NCBI GenBank assembly: GCA_030037545.1
Contig: JASHRF010000010.1
Coordinates: 1 to 64,000, forward strand
Direction of reading: 5' to 3'
Length of the DNA stretch: 64,000 nucleotides
Source: Acidobacteriaceae bacterium
GTDB lineage: Bacteria > Acidobacteriota > Terriglobia > Terriglobales > Acidobacteriaceae
Positions 34,351 through 43,026 of the stretch are shown one piece after another. The first letter of the stretch is position 1. Each line of letters starts with the position of its first letter. Both the position numbers and the translations under genes were made by a program. The notes under the pieces were generated by a model that had not been told where the DNA came from, did no database searches, and saw only the letters and a list, made by a program, of their open reading frames with translations.

Positions 34351-35691
34351 ATGGCGGGGCAAAATTCGCGCTTGATGCTGGCGGGAGTTCTGGCAGGGGC
34401 GGCCCTGCTCGTGGTTCCGGCCGCCGCGTGGGCGCAGGTGTCACTGCGCACGGTCGTGGAGATGGCGCAGCGCAACAGCAGCACGGTGCGGCTGGCGCAG
34501 GCCGATGTATTGAAAGCCGCTGCAAACTTGTCTGAAAGCCGCGATGTATTTGTTCCCTCGCTCAACTTCGGTTCCGGGCTGCCGGTATTTCCGGAGGTTG
34601 GATTCACCGGCAACCTGCCGACCATCTGGGACGCGAACGTGCAGTCACTGGCCTTCAGCATGGGCCAGATTCGCTACGTTCAGGCAGCGCGAATGGGTTT
34701 GCGGGCCGCTCAGCTCAGCCTCAACGACGCAAAGGAGCAGGTGACGCTCGATGCCTCCGACGACTACATCGAATTGGACACGGTGAATCGCGAGCTGGAG
34801 GCGGCGCGCGAGCAGGAAGACGATGCCGCGCGGCTCGTGGCCATTGAGCAGGAGCGCGCTGAGGCGGGTGTGGACCCGCTGAGCCAGTTGCTGCAGGCGC
34901 GGCTGACGGCCGCAGAGATCAAGCTCAAGCGGCTGCACCTGGAGACGCGCGCCGCCGCGCTGGCCAAGCAGATTTCAGTCCTGACCGGGCTTCCGACAGC
35001 CTCAATTGTGCCCGACCACGGCAGCATTCCAGAAATTCCCGCCGTCACGGGCGACGAAGTACCGCGGCAGAGCGCGGCGCTCGATTCCGCGGAGATGATT
35101 GCGCGTTCGAAGGAACGTGCGGCCAAAGGAGACCAGTTGCGCACCTGGACGCCTACGTTGGGCTTTGGCGTGCTTTATAACCGCAATACGACAGTGCTTA
35201 ACGATATTGAGAGTTACTTTAATCCGAAAAAGCCATTTCCGGCTAACAATTTCAGTTCCGGCATTTCCATCCAGCTACCGATCTTTAACGCCGAGCTGCG
35301 CGCCCAGGCTCGCGCGTCCGCCGCCGATGCGCTACGCGCCAAAGTAGAAGCGGAACAAGCCGAGCGCCAGAACGAAGTCCAGATCGTGGAGCTGGACAGC
35401 AGTCTGCGCGAGCTGGACACGGAAGCGGAAATCGCCAGCCTGAAGCAGCAGATTGCCGGCGAGCAGTTGAAGACGGTGATGACGCAGCTGGAACTGGGCA
35501 GCGGCGCCGGCAACGGGCCGGGGGCTCCCGCGCCGCTCAGCCCCCAGGCCGAGCAACAGGCACGCATTGACGAGCGCGCGAAGTACGAAGATGCTCTGGA
35601 TGCCGGTCTGCAGTTGAGCAAGGCGCGGCTCAGCCTGCTGCGCGCGCTGGGGCACATGCAGGACTGGCTCAACGAGTTGCAGATTCATTAG
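34351..35691 (+). CDS. TolC-family outer-membrane efflux protein
   Basis: The 446-residue product from the ATG at 34351 has a signal peptide ending near AAAWA-QVSL. Two long coiled-coil halves follow, typical of OEP-domain channels: SLRTVVEMAQRNSSTVRLAQADV (about 30-50), LNDAKEQVTLDASDDYIELD and RAEAGVDPLSQLLQARL in the first half, then FSSGISIQLPIFNAELRAQARA and EIASLKQQIAGEQLKTV in the second half. It is the third gene of the adaptor-TPR-channel operon, 15 bp after the TPR gene. A one-codon-upstream TTG is possible. What the machine exports cannot be read from this window. Confidence 0.88.
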   Translation: MAGQNSRLMLAGVLAGAALLVVPAAAWAQVSLRTVVEMAQRNSSTVRLAQADVLKAAANLSESRDVFVPSLNFGSGLPVFPEVGFTGNLPTIWDANVQSLAFSMGQIRYVQAARMGLRAAQLSLNDAKEQVTLDASDDYIELDTVNRELEAAREQEDDAARLVAIEQERAEAGVDPLSQLLQARLTAAEIKLKRLHLETRAAALAKQISVLTGLPTASIVPDHGSIPEIPAVTGDEVPRQSAALDSAEMIARSKERAAKGDQLRTWTPTLGFGVLYNRNTTVLNDIESYFNPKKPFPANNFSSGISIQLPIFNAELRAQARASAADALRAKVEAEQAERQNEVQIVELDSSLRELDTEAEIASLKQQIAGEQLKTVMTQLELGSGAGNGPGAPAPLSPQAEQQARIDERAKYEDALDAGLQLSKARLSLLRALGHMQDWLNELQIH

Positions 35692-35798
35692 AGCGGAACA
35701 AGAGTCACCGTGGCTTGCAGGGAGTATTCAGGGCATTTCCTGATGAAAAATATCGCTTCGCGGGCGTGCCTCCGGGATACGCCTACTCTGGTTCCGCT
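35692..35798. repeat. Imperfect 14-bp inverted repeat after the efflux operon
   Basis: AGCGGAACAAGAGT (35692-35705) pairs with ACTCTGGTTCCGCT (35785-35798) with one mismatch, separated by about 80 bases. It starts directly at the TolC-like stop codon and could terminate the operon transcript or be a repeat unit. Confidence 0.4.
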
Positions 35799-35802
35799 GT
35801 GA

Positions 35803-35831
35803 TTGCACCGCTGTGCGAACCCTGATAATCT
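35803..35831 (+). promoter_or_regulatory. Candidate promoter of tRNA-Arg
   Basis: TTGCAC (35803-35808) and TAATCT (35826-35831) have a 17-base spacer and lie about 50 bases before the tRNA. Confidence 0.4.
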
Positions 35832-35880
35832 GTCAATGGTTCCGTGGAAGCGGCTTTTAATTCCACTTAGGATCGTGTGT

Positions 35881-35957
35881 GCGCCCGTAGCTCAGCTGGA
35901 TAGAGCGACTGACTACGAATCAGTAGGCCGGGAGTTCGAATCTCTCCGGGCGCACCA
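35881..35957 (+). tRNA. tRNA-Arg (anticodon ACG)
   Basis: The 77-base gene folds into a standard cloverleaf. The 7-bp acceptor stem is GCGCCCG with CGGGCGC, the D-arm is GCTC...GAGC, the anticodon stem is ACTGA/TCAGT with loop CTACGAA giving anticodon ACG, and the T-arm GGGAG TTCGAAT CTCTC has one G-T pair. The 3' CCA is encoded. The ACG anticodon is normally edited to ICG and reads CGU/CGC/CGA. No duplicated 3' end that would mark an island attachment site was noticed downstream. Confidence 0.97.
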
Positions 35958-36017
35958 TATAAGTTCAATTTTATAATGAACTTAAAGGTCGGTTGTGGCG
36001 TCACCGAGCTCGAAAAA

Positions 36018-39000
36018 TTAGTTGCTGCTCGTCAAGGTAAACGCCGTTGTCTGCGATAGGGAGCCGGAGGTTGCGGTGATCGTGACCGTGGAGGTCTGCC
36101 TCGATGGGCCGCTAGACACGGAGCCTCCGCAAGCGGTTGCGCCAATTCCCAAGGCCACGGCAAAGGCGATCATCGATAACCGCCCAAAGATACGGCGGCA
36201 TTTTCGCGCGCGGCTGAAGAACCAAAAACCAAATCCCAGGGCCGCGAAAATCAACGGAGCACGGCCGCCACTTGAATCAGGGCTCGCCATGGCCGAATTG
36301 GTGCCCGAAAACGTAACGGTGGTGTTCGCCGGCGCGCCTGCCGGCGTAACCGTGGAGGGATTGAAGCTGCACGAGACGCCGGAAGGCAGCCCGGAGCAGG
36401 CAAAAGTCACCGCGGCATTGAAGCCGTTGACCGGCGTCACGGTAACGGTCGTTGATGCCGACGTGGAACTCGTCTCCGTGCCGCTTCCCGGACTGATCGA
36501 CAGCGAGAAGTCCGGCGGAGGAGGCGCGGAAATGGTCACCGTCACTGCCGGCGAAGTGCTGCCATTGAAGTTGGGGTCGCCGCCGTAGACGGCGGTGATG
36601 CTGTCGGCGCCTACAGGCAGTTGCGTGGTCGAATAGTTCGCCTGGCCGGACGCGTTCAGCGTTCCCGTCGCCAGCGTGGTAGTGCCGTCAAGGAACGTCA
36701 CGGTTCCCGTGGGCAGGGCATTCCCGGAAGCGGGAGTGACGGTCGCAGTGAACGTGATGTTGGTCCCGCTGGTGGCGGAGGTAGCGGAGGCAGTCAACAC
36801 AGTCGTGGTGCCGATCAGAGGAGCCCCCGCTCCGCTCAAATCGAATTTGGAGATAAAGGCATTTCCCTGGACGCCAGGGCCGGGATTCACCCACTGCAGC
36901 GCAGTCTGGAATGCGCCGCTGGTGACGGGAAAATCGACGGAGACGGCGTTCCCTGCTGCGTACACATTGTTGGTGCTGTCGAGCGCCAGACCGACAGCCT
37001 GGTCGCCATATCCGGCTTCCGTACCCGCCCCGGCCCAACCGGCCCAACCGACGCCGTTCCCGCCCAGAAAAGTGGAGTAAAGTAATTCATTTCCCGATGG
37101 GTTCAACTCGGTGACGAACGCGTTGTAACCGCCGACGCTGTTCCCGTAGTATGGCAGGACTTGATCGTTGTTGACCGTCTGAAACGCGCCCTGCGTCACG
37201 GGGAAATTGGACGAAGCCGTGTAGCCTGTCACGTAGCCATCGCCGGCGCTGTCGACTGCGACGCCGGTGGCCTGGTCTCCGGCCACCATGAAAAGGGAGT
37301 CCGAAAAATTAACCGTCCCGCCGCTCCCGCCCAAATAAGTGGAGTAAACCAGCGCCGAGCCTGCCGGATTGAGCTTGGTGAGAAAGGCATTTGGACCGTA
37401 CATGGCGTATGTTCCGGTGAGGGATGAGAGGAAGCCAAAATTATTTGTGGTCTGAAACGCCCCGGCGGTCACGGGGAAATCGGTGGATGTAGCGGATCCG
37501 GCGATGTAGGCGTTGCCGGAGGCGTCCACTGCCACGGCGGCGGCCGAATCGCCCTCGCCCCCCGTACTTCCACCCAAATACGTGGAGTAGACAAGCGATG
37601 TACCGGTGGGATTCAGCTTGGTGACAAAAGCGTCGGGAAAGACATAGGTGCTTCCACTTGGATGGAGGGTCGTCTGAAATGCTCCGGACGTTACCGGGAA
37701 GTTTGTCGAGGAGGTTTTACCGGTCACATACGCGTTGCCTGCCGAGTCCACTGCGATGCCGGACGCCGCATCGGCCCCCCTTCCACCCAAATACGTGGAG
37801 TAGACCAGCGCGGTGCCAGTGGCATTCACTTTGGTGACAAAGGCGTTGGACCCTCCATTCAACACGGTCTGAAAAGCTTCTGGCGTCACCGGAAAATTCG
37901 TCGATTCGGTGCTGCCGGCCACGTAAGCTTCGCCTGCTGAATCCACAGCGATGCCACAGCTTACCTCTGCTGAGTTGTTCGTCGCGGCGCTACAGCCCAC
38001 CACAGCAGTGTCGAGGATGCCGCTGCCGCCGAGATAAGTGGAGTAAACCAGTGCCGTGCCGGTCGGATTAAGCTCAGTGACGAAGGCCGTAGCCACCTGG
38101 TTGGCCGCGGCCTTGTTCGTCGTCTGAAAGGCCCCCGGCGTCACGGGAAAATCCGTCGAGCAGGCCGAGCCGGTCACGTAGGTATCGCCGGAGCTGTCGA
38201 CGGCGATGGCGCTGATGCTGTCCCCGCCGCAATCGGTCGTTCCGCTACCACCCAGGTAGGTCGAGTAGACAAGAGCCGTTCCGGCCGCGTTCAGTTTGGT
38301 GACGAATCCGTTGCCTAGTGTGTCGTGGATTAGCGTTTCACTGTCGTTGTCTTGTGGCTGAAAAACTCCCGAAGTAACCGGGAAATTCGGCCCCGTGCTG
38401 CCGGCGATATAGGCCTCGCCGCTCGCATCCACTGCGATCGCATAGGCCGCGTCTCCTCCGCCCGAGTTGCCGCCACCTAGTAACGTGGAATAGACCAGCG
38501 TGGGATCGATCACCAGCGGTTTGCCGTGATCGTAGCGGCCCAGCCGGAATTGCACCGCGCCGCCGTGCGCCAGTGTAAACTCACCCGTAACCGGCGCGTG
38601 ACTCCCTTTTACTAATTGATAAATCTGCGGTCTGCGGAGCACTGCCCCGCCTCCTTCCATTCTCAGCATCAAGTCGCCGTTGGCCGCTCGCCGCACATGC
38701 ACGGCTCCGTCGAATTGCAGCCGGATCAGCTTTGCATCGGCGCCGGGAGCCACGACAAAGTCGTATTCCAGCTCGCGATGGTTGCCGTAATACACCAGAT
38801 CGATGCCGGGATAGATGTCCTGGTAGCGCACGTTGGCGTAGGTGGGAATGCCTGTGCGCCACCGGGCGGGATCGTTGCCTATGAAGTAGTTGATTTTGCC
38901 TGGCAACTGCATTTCGCCGGTGGGCTTCGCTCGGCTGTTTGCGCCTTCAATCTGCATGCGCACCGCATTGCAAGCTGGGGATCGCCGCAAGCGGTCAGAG

Positions 39001-39311
39001 GAATGCGTAAGACCGTGCCTAGTCCCGCCGCCCGGCAAGGCATGGCAAAACGCCAGCACGGCCGCATCGCCCGTCAGATAGAGCGAGTAGTCGTTGCCGC
39101 GCGCAAGGAATCTTGCGCTTGCGTCCGCCTGCCCCCGATTGGCCTCGAAACTGAGGGGCAGTTCCGCGTAATGCTGAGCGACCTGCGCCGTTGACGCGTG
39201 CGAGGAGCCGGTCAGCGAATTCGCCGTTTCAGCCCACGCACCACAAACTGGCAACACCGCAATGAGTCCCGCCGCCAGCAGGGCTCGCGCACATGAAGCA
39301 TGTAGCAGCAT
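36018..39311 (-). CDS. Secreted SBBP beta-propeller repeat protein with Ig-like and C-terminal anchor
   Basis: The 1097-residue protein has a signal peptide ending near GAWA. An N-terminal domain (about 45-290) is marked by LSFEANRGQADASARFLARG and NVRYQDIYPGIDLVYYGN. About eight to nine SBBP repeats (about 290-850) follow, each with AVDSAG.AYVTG.T.S.NFPVT.GAFQT then AFVTKLN..GTALVYSTYLGG. Next come an Ig-like group-3 domain (about 860-960) and a Pro/Ser linker. The C terminus has a helix (APLIFAALGFGFWFF), basic SRARKCRR, a second helix ending GATAC (Cys1061) and a last strand TTAFTLTSSN. The same C-terminal plan is seen in the giant FG-GAP protein at 8.1 kb. It is likely surface-exposed. 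It appears monocistronic. Confidence 0.85.
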   Translation of the reverse strand: MLLHASCARALLAAGLIAVLPVCGAWAETANSLTGSSHASTAQVAQHYAELPLSFEANRGQADASARFLARGNDYSLYLTGDAAVLAFCHALPGGGTRHGLTHSSDRLRRSPACNAVRMQIEGANSRAKPTGEMQLPGKINYFIGNDPARWRTGIPTYANVRYQDIYPGIDLVYYGNHRELEYDFVVAPGADAKLIRLQFDGAVHVRRAANGDLMLRMEGGGAVLRRPQIYQLVKGSHAPVTGEFTLAHGGAVQFRLGRYDHGKPLVIDPTLVYSTLLGGGNSGGGDAAYAIAVDASGEAYIAGSTGPNFPVTSGVFQPQDNDSETLIHDTLGNGFVTKLNAAGTALVYSTYLGGSGTTDCGGDSISAIAVDSSGDTYVTGSACSTDFPVTPGAFQTTNKAAANQVATAFVTELNPTGTALVYSTYLGGSGILDTAVVGCSAATNNSAEVSCGIAVDSAGEAYVAGSTESTNFPVTPEAFQTVLNGGSNAFVTKVNATGTALVYSTYLGGRGADAASGIAVDSAGNAYVTGKTSSTNFPVTSGAFQTTLHPSGSTYVFPDAFVTKLNPTGTSLVYSTYLGGSTGGEGDSAAAVAVDASGNAYIAGSATSTDFPVTAGAFQTTNNFGFLSSLTGTYAMYGPNAFLTKLNPAGSALVYSTYLGGSGGTVNFSDSLFMVAGDQATGVAVDSAGDGYVTGYTASSNFPVTQGAFQTVNNDQVLPYYGNSVGGYNAFVTELNPSGNELLYSTFLGGNGVGWAGWAGAGTEAGYGDQAVGLALDSTNNVYAAGNAVSVDFPVTSGAFQTALQWVNPGPGVQGNAFISKFDLSGAGAPLIGTTTVLTASATSATSGTNITFTATVTPASGNALPTGTVTFLDGTTTLATGTLNASGQANYSTTQLPVGADSITAVYGGDPNFNGSTSPAVTVTISAPPPPDFSLSISPGSGTETSSTSASTTVTVTPVNGFNAAVTFACSGLPSGVSCSFNPSTVTPAGAPANTTVTFSGTNSAMASPDSSGGRAPLIFAALGFGFWFFSRARKCRRIFGRLSMIAFAVALGIGATACGGSVSSGPSRQTSTVTITATSGSLSQTTAFTLTSSN

Positions 39312-39528
39312 GATTTATCCTCCTGAGCCCAACGCGGTATCGGCGCACGTTCTTGTTGCTTGGCTCGACATCAGCTCAACTCTCCCGCAGTTAATGAAAC
39401 GCGCTACGGACGTCCACCATCCGGACCCGGCGCGCCATGGAAAGGCGTACCGGGTCCAAACGGCCTCTTCTGTTTCAGCACGGTCAGCATGACGGTTGTG
39501 CTGAGGACGATCGATCCTCCCGTACCGG

Positions 39529-41841
39529 TTAGTTTTCCACGTCAAGCGTAAATGCCGTCGTAGAGAGAACGCCGTTGCCGTTCGTCCCGGCGATCGTAAC
39601 GGTGTAATCTCCAATGCCCGGATTTGCAGGCGCCGGGACGTCGATGGTCAAGTAGCAGGTGTAGGTGCCTGGCGGCGCTTCACCTCCAATGCAGAGCGGG
39701 ATACTGATGATCTCATTCATCTCATTGATGGGAACGGGGAGCAAAGTCGACGATGATACCATTGACAACGCTTTGAGGGCCACCCCGGAAGGATCGCTGA
39801 ACCCACTGGGGATGGTGATCGTGATTGGATACAAGATGGCGGGACCGCCTACCGTCACCACGACTGGGCCGTCGGCCGAGAGCAGGACTCTAGGCGCCAA
39901 GGTGTCAATCAGCGCCTGTCCCTTGGGGCTTCCCCATCCAGTGACCATGTTGTATTCGCCCGTGAGGACCGAATACCCACCGTTACTTCCCTCTTCAATC
40001 TCATTGAAGTTGGTGAGATAGGTGGTATTGTTTTCACCTACCTCGCCGGCGATGTAGTCCTCGCCGATGGTGTAAGTGTAGGGGTTGAGAAACCCAATCG
40101 AGGGTTGGTTGTTAGCGGCGGACTGCTGGTTGACGAGCGCCGCAAAACCAGCCCAGCGTGGAGCAGCAAAGCTGGTGCCTCCCCAATAATTGGCAGTGCA
40201 TGAGCCTAAGGAGCAGACATAATTGTCGAAGTTCGCGTCCATTGCCACGTCAGGCGCGTCGCGGTAGCTAGTCGAGGTTTCGTTGGGATCGGGCGTGCCG
40301 TCGTCGATCAATGGCTCCTGGTAGGCGTTGCCGGACTGGTAGGAGGGTATTGGGAAGTCGTCCGGGCTGATGCCGCCGCCGCTGTAGCTCCACCCGCTTT
40401 CCGACACCCAGGAGCCCCCGGCGCCGCTGGTTGTCAGGTCTGTCCCGCCAACCGTAGTAACATAGGGCGTCTCCTCGGGATAGAAATAGCATCGGTAGGG
40501 ATTCGTGTAATAGCAGGTGAAGTTCGAATTCCAGGAGCCGTTGTCTCCGGCGGCAGCAAAGAAGCTGATGCCAATCGCGTTGAATTCCTGGAACGCATAA
40601 TTATCGGGATCGTTGAGGGGATCCTCGGGAGCCCAGTTCCAGGAGATACTCGCCTGGTTGCAACCTACGCCCGCTCCATAGTCGTTAATCATCTGCTCGA
40701 AAATGGCATAGTCATCCGAGCTTGACGGAAAGTTGTAGTAAAACGGGTAGTTTCCGCTGGGCGGGGCTTGGGTCCATGCGCCTGCGTCAGGCGCGATGTA
40801 CACGCGAAGCTGACTCATGCCGGGGGCCATGCCGATTGCCTGGGCCATATCGATCACGACTTCCAGCTCATCGCCGTCGTACGTGCCAACGTTGCCTCCG
40901 TTCACCGGCACGTTGTTGATGGGTATGGTGTATTGAACTCCGCCGGTGGTATATGACAACAGGTAATCGGTGTTGCCGCTATACCCGCCGTTGCCGTTTG
41001 TGGTCGACGTGGCCGTGTTTGCCCCGGATTGCCCCGCTAACGTTTGAGTAAGGTCGTTGCCGCCGGTCGAGTAAGAAGGGTTGTCGGTCATGTCATAGCC
41101 ACCAAATTCGACTAGGCTGACGCATTGGCCGTTGCCCGTCAGGCCGGTGGCCCCTAGAGTTTTGGTGTAGTAAGCCGCGCGCATGTCGCTGGCAAGGTAG
41201 GCCCCATTGTCGCCGGAAGATCCGTTTACGTTAGCTTGACCATTGCCCTTCGAAAGTGCCGGACGAGGCGGCGAAAAGTTGTTCAGGCCGGAAATGGCCT
41301 GGACCGGAACGCTAAAGTTCAAAGAAGGCTGGCGGTCGAGAGAGAAAAACAGCCGGTTTTCGGTCGGATGCTGGTAGATGTTCATTTTCACATGAAACGC
41401 GCTCTCAATTTGCGCTACAGTGCCCTGGACAGGCACGCTCATGCGATCCGCGGGCGTTCCGGTCACAGTGAAGCCGCTGGCTTGAGCGAACTTTACCAAT
41501 GCGTTGTAATCGTCTGCGGTGGGGCCGAACATCTGCGTGAACTGCGGTACAGTGAGGAATTGGCGGTAATTGGGGCTGTTTGAGTCGTAAAGCTGATTCA
41601 GCAGATTCTGCAGCTGGGCCTCGTTGCGCAGCGGCAGCACGATCGAAAAGTAGAGTTGTTGCGTGGACGATAGGTGAGCTACCAATGCCGCCTGCCCGTT
41701 TGACACTGCGAGCGGGACGTTATTGGACAGCACTGGGGTCGCTTGCTGCGCCAGCGCTAACGATGTGAACGACATGAGCGCGGCTGCGCAGGCAAGCGCA
41801 GCCGGTCCGAACAGAGAACGAGGACTTCTCTTCCGGTTCAT
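39529..41841 (-). CDS. Sedolisin (S53) serine-carboxyl protease, pro-kumamolisin type
   Basis: This is a secreted acid protease. The 770-residue precursor has a signal peptide (ending near LALA-QQ), a pro-kumamolisin activation domain (about 40-185, with LSSTQQLYFSIVLPLRNEAQLQ and GTPADRMSVPVQGTVAQIESAFHV), and a catalytic domain with the sedolisin pair in ELEVVID (Glu327 and Asp331, the E-x3-D spacing) and the nucleophile in GGTSFAAPRWAGF (Ser557). A C-terminal Ig-like extension of about 130 residues ends TTAFTLDVEN. All key residues are present, so it should be active. Such enzymes are common in acid-tolerant soil bacteria and degrade external protein. Its start is the ATG at 41841, followed by a basic MNRKRS region. 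Confidence 0.92.
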   Translation of the reverse strand: MNRKRSPRSLFGPAALACAAALMSFTSLALAQQATPVLSNNVPLAVSNGQAALVAHLSSTQQLYFSIVLPLRNEAQLQNLLNQLYDSNSPNYRQFLTVPQFTQMFGPTADDYNALVKFAQASGFTVTGTPADRMSVPVQGTVAQIESAFHVKMNIYQHPTENRLFFSLDRQPSLNFSVPVQAISGLNNFSPPRPALSKGNGQANVNGSSGDNGAYLASDMRAAYYTKTLGATGLTGNGQCVSLVEFGGYDMTDNPSYSTGGNDLTQTLAGQSGANTATSTTNGNGGYSGNTDYLLSYTTGGVQYTIPINNVPVNGGNVGTYDGDELEVVIDMAQAIGMAPGMSQLRVYIAPDAGAWTQAPPSGNYPFYYNFPSSSDDYAIFEQMINDYGAGVGCNQASISWNWAPEDPLNDPDNYAFQEFNAIGISFFAAAGDNGSWNSNFTCYYTNPYRCYFYPEETPYVTTVGGTDLTTSGAGGSWVSESGWSYSGGGISPDDFPIPSYQSGNAYQEPLIDDGTPDPNETSTSYRDAPDVAMDANFDNYVCSLGSCTANYWGGTSFAAPRWAGFAALVNQQSAANNQPSIGFLNPYTYTIGEDYIAGEVGENNTTYLTNFNEIEEGSNGGYSVLTGEYNMVTGWGSPKGQALIDTLAPRVLLSADGPVVVTVGGPAILYPITITIPSGFSDPSGVALKALSMVSSSTLLPVPINEMNEIISIPLCIGGEAPPGTYTCYLTIDVPAPANPGIGDYTVTIAGTNGNGVLSTTAFTLDVEN

Positions 41842-42225
41842 TATGTTCTTCCTTTCGCTTGAGATCGCGGATTGATGAGGTGCTGGCCGTGCCGCGATCT
41901 ACCACTACGCCAGTACCTTCTCGTGCGCGGCATCCACCGTGATCAGCGGTGATGTGCGGGCCTTGCGTCTCTCCAGGACGGATAAATTGCAACCCCGCAC
42001 GACTCGTCCAGCGCAGTCCAGGGAGGTGAACCCACAACGACGCCGCGCACAAGAGCGATTCAGATTCGTGCCCTTAGAGGGTATCTTTGAATTCGGCAGG
42101 AGAGTAGCGCGACCATTGCCACATGTCAAGGCAGGTTTCGCATGAAAAGATCGTTGCGAGCGAATCGATTCAGTTAAAGCATTGAAGAACTGAGTTCTTT
42201 GGTGGGTTACAAGAATTGACCCGCA

Positions 42226-42239
42226 GTGATCTATATCAC
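42226..42239. promoter_or_regulatory. CRP/FNR-type palindrome (GTGA-N6-TCAC), remnant region
   Basis: GTGATCTATATCAC is a near-perfect palindrome with the CRP/FNR-family half-sites GTGA and TCAC separated by six bases. It lies 385 bp upstream of the sedolisin start and at the 3' end of a gene relic, so its present target is unclear. Confidence 0.45.
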
Positions 42240-42463
42240 CACAAAGTTCCCTGCTGATGGGCGACGATGTCCATCACCAGGTTCAATCGGCGCCCGTCAA
42301 TCGACGTCCAGGTAAACATATCGCCGATGTCGGCCGCGGAGTCCGCAATCACTGTAGATGCCGACGGTAGCAGTTGCTGATGGTGACGCCGCTGGCGACG
42401 TCCAGGGCGCAAACAGCGAAGTGACTCCGTGACGTTCATACTCGTGCGACCGCTGGCAATCAA
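42236..42463 (-). pseudogene. Possible remnant of a DUF4331-like secreted protein
   Basis: A 75-codon minus-strand frame contains ADSAADIGDMFTWTS, then DGRRLNLVMDIVAH. This resembles the N-terminal ADI.D.F.W.S.D...NLVM pattern I associate with DUF4331 proteins. It stops after about 30 matching residues where the family continues for several hundred. It has no ribosome site or signal peptide and lies next to another relic. The identification rests on memory of a short motif and is weak. Confidence 0.3.
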
Positions 42464-42853
42464 TTGGCGGGCCTCGTCAGTGGCCCCTTTTTCGCGAACA
42501 TCCTCACCCAGGAGATCGGCTATCAGGTTGTGTCAGGAGAACCCTGCTACCTGCCATGCTGCACTTCCTCCTCGACGTGCGTCTTTCCAAACGCGGCGAT
42601 TCCACAAAGTGCATGGTCAGTCCCGGCGCAACGGATGCTCGAATACATTCCCTTTCCGAACACGGCTTCGGGGACCTTCGCTACCTCTTCCTACGATCAA
42701 ACGGTGCGCGACGACAAGGCAGGCTCGCGGGTCGATTGGAGCACACACTTGGGGCTGATGTCAGCCTACTACTTCATCGACGACTTCTTATCCAGTAGCG
42801 CAGGGCGGAGCCAGCGCACCGGGTTTTTCGGCCGCGCGCTTGCGCGAGGTTAA
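42464..42853 (+). pseudogene. Fragment of Oar-like TonB-dependent receptor
   Basis: About 110 residues match the interior of the large acidobacterial carboxypeptidase-regulatory-like/Oar-type TonB receptors: VSGPFFANILTQEIGYQVVSGEP, CVFPNAAIPQSAWSVPAQRMLEYIP, FPNTASGTFATSSYDQTVRDDK and RVDWSTHLGLMSAYYFIDDF. Intact members exceed 1000 residues and carry a signal peptide, a carboxypeptidase-like domain, a plug and a barrel. Here nothing before or after the fragment continues the family, so it is a deletion remnant. The motif order matches the family and the reading frame is undisturbed within the fragment, so the decay is fairly recent or the piece was moved by recombination. Confidence 0.7.
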
Positions 42854-42914
42854 CGCGTCGCGCTCGATTAGAGATTCACTCTTTCTCAAAGAAAGGGCCC
42901 AGAAAACGCTCATT

Positions 42915-42930
42915 TGTGACCGCCGTCACA
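42915..42930. promoter_or_regulatory. Perfect CRP-type palindrome upstream of the seven-gene operon
   Basis: TGTGACCGCCGTCACA fits the CRP consensus TGTGA-N6-TCACA with no mismatch and lies about 97 bp before the chosen start of the DAHP synthase gene. It is the best operator candidate in the window. A CRP/FNR-family regulator would link the operon to cAMP, oxygen or nitrogen-oxide signals. Which one cannot be told from the site. Confidence 0.6.
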
Positions 42931-43026
42931 GGTCTTGCTGCAACCGCATCATTTTCCACCCTTTGATTGAGGCAGCGTGTATTTGCCAGACCTACACTGA
43001 TGCTTCCCCAGACAGGAGTACGCGGG

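Noticed and set aside
35881-35957. tRNA-Arg as an island attachment site
   Set aside because: No integrase and no second copy of the tRNA 3' end was noticed downstream.
37000-38500. Regularly spaced repeats in the SBBP gene as a CRISPR-like array
   Set aside because: The repeats are in-frame protein repeats of about 60-75 codons with diverged DNA, not short identical repeats with unique spacers.
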